This document shows positions 1 to 5,281 of a stretch of 7,348 bases of DNA, in pieces. The notes under the pieces are model-generated. The model was not told where the DNA came from, did no database searches, and saw nothing but the letters and a program-made list of their open reading frames with translations. Location: positions 1-7,348 of the forward strand of contig JAGHDS010000162.1 of the NCBI GenBank assembly GCA_021159845.1. The letters are read 5' to 3'. This DNA comes from Anaerolineae bacterium (GTDB taxonomy: Bacteria; Chloroflexota; Anaerolineae; DUEN01). The translations under genes were made by a program, and so were the position numbers. The first letter of the stretch is position 1. The number at the start of each line of letters is the position of its first letter.

Positions 1-48
1 ATCCATATTCCTGCCCATGATCTTACGTCGATAACAGGAATCCGCAGG
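1..48. other. Short stretch downstream of the rhomboid gene with an inverted repeat
   Basis: These 48 bases follow the rhomboid stop codon on the minus strand and run off the window edge. They contain a perfect 7-bp inverted repeat, ATTCCTG at 7-13 and CAGGAAT at 35-41, separated by 21 bases. The loop is long and no T-run follows, so it is not a convincing intrinsic terminator. It could equally be chance or part of a site extending to the left. No coding signal can be judged in so short a piece. Confidence 0.25.
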
Positions 49-1227
49 TCACGGGCTGCGCTGCAGCTGCTGGATCAGATCACGCGCCCGGGCAACAGAG
101 GCATCGTCCTTCACCAATGCGATATACCTCTGCAATTGAGTGATCGCGTCCTCCCGCCTGCCCAACGCCTGGTAGGCCAGCGCCAGATTCCAGAGGGTAT
201 TCGGTTCAGTGGGATCTAGCTGGGCTGCCTTCTCCCACTCCGCCGCGGCATTGGCCACATGGCCCTGGTGAGCCTGCACCACGCCCAGGTAGAAATGCAC
301 ATCCGCTCGATCGGGCGCCTTCTGGGCCGCGCGCGAGAGGAACGACTCGGCCGTCCCCCAGTCTCCAGCGTCCAACGCGCGTTGACCACGCAGTAGAAGC
401 ATATCCGCCGAATCCTGACGCCAGGCCGTCACCCCTACCACCATCGCCACCAACATGACCAAGGCCACCCCGACCACAACAACGCGACGGGTGAGCGGAT
501 TGATATCCCTCAGCCGTATGGGGAACCCCACCGAGAGATACTGAGGCGGCGCGTAGATTGGCACCAAACCGTATCCCAGTAAGAAGCCGGAAACCAACCC
601 GCCGATATGTCCCCAGTTGTCGATGCCCGGCGAGGTCACGCCGATGAAAAGGTTGACGACGACGATTACCAACATATTGCTTAAGTACGCCCGACCACGC
701 CGCCCGAACAACTCTCGATGATGCAGGAAGTAGGCAACCAGCGTCCCCACCAAGCCGAAGATCGCGCCGGAGGCCCCGGCGGAGAGGTATCCGCCGAACG
801 CGTAGCTGGCCGTCGCCCCGTAGACGCCGGAGAGGAGATAAATGACCAGAAAGCGAGAACGGCCGTAAACGCGCTCCACCTCAACGCCCAACTGCCACAG
901 GGCATAGGCGTTGAACAACAGATGGAACAAGCTCACGTGGAGGAAATTAGCCGTGACAAGGCGCCAGAACTGCCCCTCTGCGATCAGGGTATTCACCTTG
1001 GCCCCAAACGTGATCAGGACATCCGTGCTCACCTCCAGAGCACCCGTTGAGAAGCCCCCATTCTGCACAGCAGTAATTACCACCGTGACCAGCCAGATCG
1101 CAGTAATCAGGGCCAGGATGACGTATGTCCAGAGAGGACGACTGAAGGGAAGGATAACCGTCACGCCGGTGGCATGTGCCTCAGCTGGCTCCGCTCGCGT
1201 TTCCACTGACGATGACCACTCGCTCAC
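49..1227 (-). CDS. Rhomboid-family intramembrane serine protease with C-terminal TPR repeats
   Basis: Polytopic membrane protease predicted to cleave transmembrane substrates within the bilayer; the substrate is unknown. I chose the GTG at 1227, giving 392 aa, because its GTGA overlaps the gmk stop; the open frame continues upstream only inside gmk. Rhomboid hallmarks are visible: WR in loop L1 (W88-R89), HxxxN in TM2 (H102, N106; oxyanion/active-site support), the GASG serine motif (151-154, nucleophile S153), and GHIGG with catalytic H207. Predicted helices lie at about 33-54, 94-112, 126-145, 151-169, 183-199, 206-224 and 248-268. That is a six-helix core plus one extra helix, followed by about three TPR units (roughly 272-302, 308-340, 342-374). 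Positively charged loops (172-180, 238-248) fit the cytoplasm, so the TPR tail should lie outside. Function beyond protease class is inference. Confidence 0.93.
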   Translation of the reverse strand: MSEWSSSVETRAEPAEAHATGVTVILPFSRPLWTYVILALITAIWLVTVVITAVQNGGFSTGALEVSTDVLITFGAKVNTLIAEGQFWRLVTANFLHVSLFHLLFNAYALWQLGVEVERVYGRSRFLVIYLLSGVYGATASYAFGGYLSAGASGAIFGLVGTLVAYFLHHRELFGRRGRAYLSNMLVIVVVNLFIGVTSPGIDNWGHIGGLVSGFLLGYGLVPIYAPPQYLSVGFPIRLRDINPLTRRVVVVGVALVMLVAMVVGVTAWRQDSADMLLLRGQRALDAGDWGTAESFLSRAAQKAPDRADVHFYLGVVQAHQGHVANAAAEWEKAAQLDPTEPNTLWNLALAYQALGRREDAITQLQRYIALVKDDASVARARDLIQQLQRSP

Positions 1228-1865
1228 AGGGCAACCGGCTCCCAGTCCACCCGACGCTTCTCGGCGTGAATAATCGAGACGACCTGTTGCACCGTCTCGT
1301 CGAGGCACCCGTCGCGGTTCACGACGACATAGTCGAACTCATCCACGCGCAGGATCTCCTTGCGGGCCGTCGCGATGCGCATCTTCAGCCCCTCCGGCGG
1401 CTCCGTCTTACGCCGCCGCAGCCGCTCGATCAACGCCTCCTCGGACTCCGGCATCAGGAAGATCGTGATCGCCCGAGGGACCAGACGACGCACAGTGGCC
1501 GTGCCCTGCACGTCGAGGCGCATGATGACATCCTGTCCACTGGCCAGAGCATCACGCACATGCTGTTTCGGTATCCCTTTATAATCGCCGTACACGATGG
1601 CATACTCCAGCAGCTCGTCCCGGTCGATCATGTCGGCGAACTCAGGCACGGACACGAAATGATAGTCCACGCCATCGACCTCGCCCGGCCGCGGGGGCCG
1701 CGTGGTCGCCGTTACGACGAAGTAGAAGGGATACCCCAGCTCCTTCATGCGCTTCAGGGTCGCGTCTTTGCCCACCCCCGAGGGACCAGAGATTACTACC
1801 AACACCGGGCGCGGCTCCATGAACCGGGCGCAAAGGGCATCAACATCACTGCCAGAATGCTGCAT
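1224..1865 (-). CDS. gmk: Guanylate kinase
   Basis: Cytoplasmic ATP:GMP phosphotransferase making GDP, essential for GTP/dGTP supply and for recycling GMP. From the ATG at 1865 the protein is 213 aa, close to the usual 200-210. The P-loop GPSGVGKD is at 27-34. The GMP-binding segment TTRPPRPGE (54-62, with R56 and R59) leads into VDYHFVS (66-72). YGDYKGIPK (92-100) and DVQG (118-121) match the family, and a basic LID (RLRRRKTE, 148-155) precedes the C-terminal helices. This start is preferred because AGGAAAGGA lies five bases upstream. In-frame ATGs at 1919 (AGGTGA just upstream) and 1895 would add 18 or 10 residues, including an acidic EEEE run, and cannot be excluded. The gene is followed by the rhomboid gene with a 4-base overlap, implying translational coupling. 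Confidence 0.97.
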   Translation of the reverse strand: MQHSGSDVDALCARFMEPRPVLVVISGPSGVGKDATLKRMKELGYPFYFVVTATTRPPRPGEVDGVDYHFVSVPEFADMIDRDELLEYAIVYGDYKGIPKQHVRDALASGQDVIMRLDVQGTATVRRLVPRAITIFLMPESEEALIERLRRRKTEPPEGLKMRIATARKEILRVDEFDYVVVNRDGCLDETVQQVVSIIHAEKRRVDWEPVAL

Positions 1866-1870
1866 CCCGT

Positions 1871-1879
1871 TCCTTTCCT
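1871..1879 (-). promoter_or_regulatory. Ribosome binding site deciding the gmk start
   Basis: On the minus strand AGGAAAGGA ends five bases before the ATG at 1865. This supports that start over the in-frame ATGs at 1895 and 1919, which also have purine-rich upstream sequence but poorer or less typical spacing. Confidence 0.6.
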
Positions 1880-1968
1880 GGTCAGAGGATCCCATCCTCC
1901 GTTCTTCCTCCTCCAACATTCTCACCTAGCCCTGCCGCATGTCACGGATGATCCCATCCCCGCGCGGT

Positions 1969-1997
1969 TTGCCGGGGCCAGTGGCTTTCAGTATAAT
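1969..1997 (+). promoter_or_regulatory. Sigma70-type promoter for the fmdB-family gene
   Basis: A -35-like TTGCCG (1969-1974) is separated by exactly 17 bases from a perfect consensus -10 TATAAT (1992-1997). Transcription would begin near 2004 and give a leader of about 100 bases before the ATG at 2103. The -10 overlaps the -10 of the opposite-strand gmk promoter. Confidence 0.7.
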
Positions 1998-2019
1998 GCC
2001 AACAAGCCTATCCTGGCAA
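1990..2019 (-). promoter_or_regulatory. Sigma70-type promoter for gmk and rhomboid
   Basis: On the minus strand TTGCCA (2019-2014) is followed after 18 bases by TATACT (1995-1990). Transcription would start near 1983, about 118 bases before the preferred gmk ATG. It shares four bases of its -10 with the fmdB promoter on the other strand, so the two promoters point away from each other from one AT-rich core. Confidence 0.65.
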
Positions 2020-2044
2020 TAAATTCCCCTAAAGGTCTTTGGCT

Positions 2045-2070
2045 GACCGTCCCTGCGAGGACACGCGGTC
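2045..2070 (+). other. Hairpin in the fmdB leader
   Basis: GACC (2045-2048) pairs with GGTC (2067-2070), and directly inside it GTCC (2049-2052) pairs with GGAC (2059-2062) around a six-base loop, with a four-base bulge on the 3' side. It lies in the predicted 5' leader, about 20 bases before the Shine-Dalgarno sequence. It matches no riboswitch class I recognise; it may affect mRNA stability or simply reflect GC-rich sequence. Confidence 0.3.
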
Positions 2071-2089
2071 GGGCGCCGCATCATATCTC

Positions 2090-2096
2090 AGGAGGT
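2090..2096 (+). promoter_or_regulatory. Strong Shine-Dalgarno of the fmdB-family gene
   Basis: AGGAGGT lies six bases before the ATG at 2103. It fixes the start there, even though the reading frame stays open for more than 900 bases upstream through the antisense of gmk. Confidence 0.9.
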
Positions 2097-2102
2097 TGCA
2101 CC

Positions 2103-2525
2103 ATGCCAATCTACGAATACTACTGCCATGATTGTGGCCGTCGCGTCAGCTTGCTATGGCGCAGCTTCTCCGAGGCCGAGCGCGGTACCCCCATCTGCCC
2201 GCGCTGCGGCAGCCGCAACCTGACCCGCGTGGTCTCACGCGTGAGCATGGTGCGGTCGGAAGAGAGCAGGTTGGACGATCTGGCAGACCCCAGCTTCCTC
2301 GGCGATTTGGACGAGAACGATCCGCGCTCCATCGGGCGTTGGATGCGCAAGATGAGCCAAGAGTTAGGCGAGGACCTCGGCGACGAGTTCAACGAGGTCG
2401 TCGAGCGCCTGGAAGCAGGTGAAAACCCGGAAGAGATCGAGAAAAGTATGCCGGACCTTGCCGGTGGTGAGGGAGACTTCGACAGCGGATCGGACTTTGG
2501 CATCGGCACTGTCGAAGACGTATAA
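2103..2525 (+). CDS. FmdB-family zinc-ribbon protein
   Basis: A 140-aa protein opening with the family signature MPIYEYYCHDCG. Four cysteines in two CxxC knuckles (C8/C11 and C32/C35) form the presumed zinc ribbon of the FmdB/CxxC_CXXC_SSSS family. The first family member was described as a putative regulator of a formamidase operon, but the biochemical role of most members is unknown. After the ribbon comes an acidic, partly helical tail: about 51-118 is rich in D/E with SIGRWMRKMSQELGED in the middle, and about 119-140 is glycine- and acid-rich and probably disordered. The combination suggests a small protein-protein or nucleic-acid adaptor, which is inference. It is the only plus-strand gene, with its own promoter and a strong ribosome binding site. 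The tail composition resembles other FmdB proteins, so I see no sign of truncation. Confidence 0.92.
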   Translation: MPIYEYYCHDCGRRVSLLWRSFSEAERGTPICPRCGSRNLTRVVSRVSMVRSEESRLDDLADPSFLGDLDENDPRSIGRWMRKMSQELGEDLGDEFNEVVERLEAGENPEEIEKSMPDLAGGEGDFDSGSDFGIGTVEDV

Positions 2526-2542
2526 AGCAGGGCACTGCCCTG
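2521..2542 (-). terminator. Possible intrinsic terminator of the darA operon
   Basis: CAGGGCA (2528-2534) and TGCCCTG (2536-2542) form a compact hairpin. Read on the minus strand it is followed by CTTTATA, a short T-rich stretch, about 40 bases past the darA stop. The T-tract is weak and overlaps the fmdB stop codon region, so termination efficiency is uncertain. Confidence 0.45.
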
Positions 2543-2548
2543 GAAGCC

Positions 2549-2573
2549 GCGTGGTCAGGCCTACCTGCCACGC
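2549..2573. terminator. Hairpin in the convergent gap, possible bidirectional terminator
   Basis: GCGTGG (2549-2554) pairs with CCACGC (2568-2573), and inside it CAGG (2556-2559) pairs with CCTG (2564-2567) around a CCTA loop, leaving one bulged T at 2555. It sits between the converging ends of fmdB and darA, where a shared transcription stop is expected. No T-tract follows on either strand, so it may instead protect 3' ends or help pause polymerase. Confidence 0.4.
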
Positions 2574-2579
2574 ACCTGA

Positions 2580-2909
2580 TCAGAACTTCTCAAAACGCTC
2601 CACGTTCATGACGAAGACCGTGGCTCCGCCCACCTGGACCTCCACCGGCGTGGGGATTTGCAGCTCACCTGGCTCCATCACCGGTGGTAACGGGGTCACG
2701 TACTGCGTGCGTGTATGACAGCTCTCCCGGATGATCCGGAGACATTCGTCCACCTTATGATCCTCGGTGCCGATAAAGATGGTCGCGTTGCCCTCCCGCA
2801 GGAAGCCACCAGTCGTGCTGATGACGGTAGCGCTGAATCCACGCCGCAACAGGCGATCAATCAGCCCGCGGGAGTCATCCGAGTTGACGATGGCCATGAT
2901 AAGCTTCAT
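2580..2909 (-). CDS. darA: Cyclic-di-AMP receptor, DarA/PstA (YaaQ) family
   Basis: A 109-aa PII-like protein of the family (formerly DUF970) that binds the second messenger c-di-AMP as a trimer in Firmicutes; its downstream target is unknown. The sequence aligns by eye with B. subtilis YaaQ over its full length. The start MKLIMAIVN matches, as do the ligand-loop signature TTGGFL..GN (32-41), IGTEDHKVDECL (46-57), and PVEVQVGGATVFV (88-100) ending in VERFEKF. One visible difference is GFSAT at 24-28, where YaaQ has NFRVT; an arginine at position 26 is replaced by serine. The ATG at 2909 is preceded by GGGAGAGG at six bases' spacing. It lies 36 bases after tmk, the same order as tmk-yaaQ in Firmicutes, and is the last gene of the run. 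No diadenylate cyclase gene is present in this window. Confidence 0.95.
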   Translation of the reverse strand: MKLIMAIVNSDDSRGLIDRLLRRGFSATVISTTGGFLREGNATIFIGTEDHKVDECLRIIRESCHTRTQYVTPLPPVMEPGELQIPTPVEVQVGGATVFVMNVERFEKF

Positions 2910-2945
2910 GATGTTCCTCTCCCTTCTATTCCTACGTCGGACTGC

Positions 2946-3584
2946 TCAGGCGGGCAGCTGAAGACGCTCCGCCAACCGTTTCCGAATAGCCTGCTGCAAT
3001 GAGTCAATCGGCTGCCGGGCATCCAGGACCAGCCACCGGTGTGGCTCGGCGGCCGCCATCTGTAAATACCCTTCACGCACGCGCCGATGAAACACCAGTT
3101 GCTCAGCGTCCAGACGATTCCATTCCCCCCCTCTGGCCCGCTGACGCCGCGCGAGCCCTTCTTCCACCGGGAGATCCAGGTAGATTATCACATCAGGACG
3201 TAGCCCACCTGTGGCAAACTCCGTGATGGCCTCCAACCGCTTCAGATCCAGCCCACGTCCATACCCCTGATATGCCAGCGTGGAATCAGCATAGCGATCG
3301 CACAATACCAGCCCGCCCCGGGCCAGGTGTGGCCGGATCACCTCTCGCACGAGCTGAGCGCGCGCGGCCGAGAACAGAAACACCTCCGCCTCGGGGTACA
3401 TCTCCGTGTGCGCTGGATCCAGCAGGATATCCCGAATGCGATCGCCGATCGCCGTACCGCCTGGCTCCCGCGTTACAAGTACGTCATAGCCGCGCGCCCG
3501 CAGCCACTCTCCCAGCAAGCGGATCTGCGTCGTCTTGCCACTGCCCTCCGGCCCCTCAAAAGTGACGAATAACCCCACGTTCAC
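2946..3584 (-). CDS. tmk: Thymidylate kinase (dTMP kinase)
   Basis: Cytoplasmic enzyme phosphorylating dTMP to dTDP with ATP, required for dTTP and DNA synthesis. It is 212 aa, the normal family length. Motifs: P-loop GPEGSGKT (11-18), TREPGG (38-43, binding dTMP), DRY (96-98) followed by ADSTLAYQGYGRG, and an arginine-rich LID around 146-157 (RRQRARGGEWNR). The acidic residue in the P-loop (E13) and basic residues in the LID are seen in bacterial enzymes. The GTG at 3584 overlaps the stop of the upstream ATPase gene as GTGA. A second in-frame GTG at 3578 has GGAG five bases upstream and would give the family-typical N-terminus MGLFVTFEGPEGS, so the true start may be two codons later. It is followed by darA after 36 bases. 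Confidence 0.97.
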   Translation of the reverse strand: MNVGLFVTFEGPEGSGKTTQIRLLGEWLRARGYDVLVTREPGGTAIGDRIRDILLDPAHTEMYPEAEVFLFSAARAQLVREVIRPHLARGGLVLCDRYADSTLAYQGYGRGLDLKRLEAITEFATGGLRPDVIIYLDLPVEEGLARRQRARGGEWNRLDAEQLVFHRRVREGYLQMAAAEPHRWLVLDARQPIDSLQQAIRKRLAERLQLPA

Positions 3585-5149
3585 TCCCGATAGATGCGGA
3601 CGTGGCGGTACGGCTCACGTCCATAGCTATGAGAGACCAGATTGGCCGCGCGAGCAAGCTGATGTTGCTGACGCCGCACTTCCGCCGACTGAGGGCTCAA
3701 GTCCACCGAAGGAGCGCCGTTCAACACCCTGCGAATCGCCTCCTGCGCCTCCGCCATAGCACGCATCACCGGGTCCTCCATCTCGGCCGGGAGCTGGAAG
3801 ACATCGGCCAGGCACGATTCCATCTGGGTTACCGTGTTCGAACGCAAGACGTACACGGGGATGCCCCGTCGCTGCGCTTCGGCGATGGGCTGTGGACGCT
3901 TGCGATAATAGTTCTTGAGTGTCATCACCATGTCGGAGCTGCGCAGGTCATCGGAGATCACGACAGGGAGATGCAGGTTGGCCGCCGCCTGCCGCAGCCG
4001 GTTCTGGCCAACGCCATATGGGTACACACGCAGCGTCCGCCTCGGCGTGACGTCTCGAACCTCAGGCTGTCTGGCCTGCCAACCCGACGCCACACCCTGC
4101 GCCTGTGGAGCGACCGGCATGGACACAGGAGCTCGCTCGATCTGGATATTCCCTTCGGCGTCCCGATAACGCACCTCAGGATGCAACTCGCGCCCACGCA
4201 GCAAGGCATCTACAGCCGCTGCGACGTCATGGTGAACCACCAAACGCTGGCGGTCCTTAATCTCAACCAAGACATCGAAGGTCGGGGGGGCGCGTCGCTC
4301 CAGAACTGACTTCTGCGTGCCCCGGCGCCGGGCCTCCTCATCGCTCAATGTCACGCTCTCGACCCCACCCACCAGATCGGACAGAGTGGGATTCATCAGG
4401 AGGTTTTCCAACGTGTTGCCATGCGCTGTACCGATCAGTTGCACGCCCCGCTCAGCGATAGTCCGGGCAGCCACCGCCTCCAATTCACGCCCAATCTCGT
4501 CGATAATGATGACCTCAGGCATATGATTCTCCACGGCCTCGATCATCACCTCATGCTGGAGGGAAGGCGTGGCCACCTGCATACGCCGAGCCCGCCCGAT
4601 CGCCGGGTGGGGGATGTCACCGTCACCACCGATCTCGTTGGATGTATCGACGATGACGACGCGCTTCTTCTCCGCCAGCACGCGCGCCGCTTCACGCAAC
4701 AGAGTTGTCTTACCCACCCCAGGCCGGCCGAGCAGCAAGATGCTCTTGCCCGACTCGATGATGTCCTCGATAATGTCGATGGTTCCATACACCGCCCGGC
4801 CGACACGACAAGTCAACCCAACGATACGCCCTTTGCGGTTACGAATAGCCGAGATACGGTGCAGGGTGCGCTCGATGCCGGCCCGATTATCATCGGTGAA
4901 CTCCCCGATGCGCTCAACGACGTACTGTAGGTCTTGTTCGGAAACCTCCTGATCGCTCAGCGTGATCTCCCGGTCTGTAAAGCGGGCCTCCGGGAGACGG
5001 CCTAGATCCATCACAACCTCAATTAACTGGTCGCCCTGGTCGGCCACCCGCAACGCCGCCTCGATCCGCGGTGGCAATACAGCCATCAGGGCATCCAAAT
5101 CATCTGTAATCTTCTGTTGTCTCACTAAGCCTTCCACCTCAAGCATCAT
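3581..5149 (-). CDS. SpoIIIAA/Ycf45-like AAA ATPase with C-terminal R3H domain
   Basis: A 522-aa P-loop ATPase related to the sporulation protein SpoIIIAA and cyanobacterial/plastid Ycf45; the role outside sporulation is not established. An N-terminal region (about 14-125, TDDLDALMAVLPPRIEAAL) precedes the ATPase core: Walker A GRPGVGKT (141-148), DTSNEIGGDGD (168-178), Walker B VIIIDEIG (213-220) and sensor GTAHG (240-244). A second conserved region follows at about 372-440 (TLRVYPYGVGQNRL onward). The protein ends in an R3H domain, RxxxH at R492-H496 then GREPYRHVRIY (510-520), a fold that binds single-stranded nucleic acid. A helper role on DNA or RNA is therefore inferred. The double ATG at 5149/5146 lacks a good ribosome site. 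GTG at 5125 has AGGTGGAAGG four bases upstream and may be the real start, giving 514 aa. It overlaps tmk by four bases. Confidence 0.93.
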   Translation of the reverse strand: MMLEVEGLVRQQKITDDLDALMAVLPPRIEAALRVADQGDQLIEVVMDLGRLPEARFTDREITLSDQEVSEQDLQYVVERIGEFTDDNRAGIERTLHRISAIRNRKGRIVGLTCRVGRAVYGTIDIIEDIIESGKSILLLGRPGVGKTTLLREAARVLAEKKRVVIVDTSNEIGGDGDIPHPAIGRARRMQVATPSLQHEVMIEAVENHMPEVIIIDEIGRELEAVAARTIAERGVQLIGTAHGNTLENLLMNPTLSDLVGGVESVTLSDEEARRRGTQKSVLERRAPPTFDVLVEIKDRQRLVVHHDVAAAVDALLRGRELHPEVRYRDAEGNIQIERAPVSMPVAPQAQGVASGWQARQPEVRDVTPRRTLRVYPYGVGQNRLRQAAANLHLPVVISDDLRSSDMVMTLKNYYRKRPQPIAEAQRRGIPVYVLRSNTVTQMESCLADVFQLPAEMEDPVMRAMAEAQEAIRRVLNGAPSVDLSPQSAEVRRQQHQLARAANLVSHSYGREPYRHVRIYRE

Positions 5150-5227
5150 CCGGTTGCCGCCAAATGCCTACGAAAGCACGAAGCCTGATACACGCGATCG
5201 CAACTCGGCAACAACCAGAGGATTTAT

Positions 5228-5241
5228 TCCCCTTCCGGGGA
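5228..5241 (-). other. Small GNRA-loop hairpin between the GNAT and ATPase genes
   Basis: On the minus strand TCCCC-GGAA-GGGGA is a 5-bp stem closed by a GGAA tetraloop (GNRA type) and followed by ATAAAT. It lies in the 132-base gap between two otherwise co-oriented genes. It could be a weak attenuator or an mRNA processing or stability element. The T/A stretch is not a proper terminator tract, so I assume transcription continues. I see no convincing promoter in this gap. Confidence 0.35.
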
Positions 5242-5281
5242 GATTCCGGATCCGATTTCAGAAATGTCACCCAAGGGAACC

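Noticed and set aside
718..1273. Plus-strand frames inside the rhomboid gene
   Set aside because: Antisense of well-supported membrane helices and catalytic motifs; no independent evidence of coding.
1176..2102. Long open plus-strand frame continuous with the fmdB gene
   Set aside because: It is antisense to gmk and then crosses the promoter region. The strong AGGAGGT and the family N-terminus MPIYEY place the true start at 2103.
4284..4290. Run of seven G as a possible frameshift site in the ATPase gene
   Set aside because: The reading frame and family-like sequence continue unbroken on both sides, so there is no sign of a shift or sequencing error.
3602..4309. 235-residue plus-strand open frame
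   Set aside because: Antisense shadow of the R3H ATPase gene, whose family motifs are continuous across it; no ribosome binding site or recognisable domain.
4421..4930. 169-residue plus-strand open frame
   Set aside because: Another shadow of the ATPase gene, running opposite its Walker A and B region; composition is typical of a GC-rich antisense frame.
5150..5281. Possible internal promoter (TTGTTG ... TATCAG) before the ATPase gene
   Set aside because: The -10 is poor and the combination is no better than expected by chance in this sequence.
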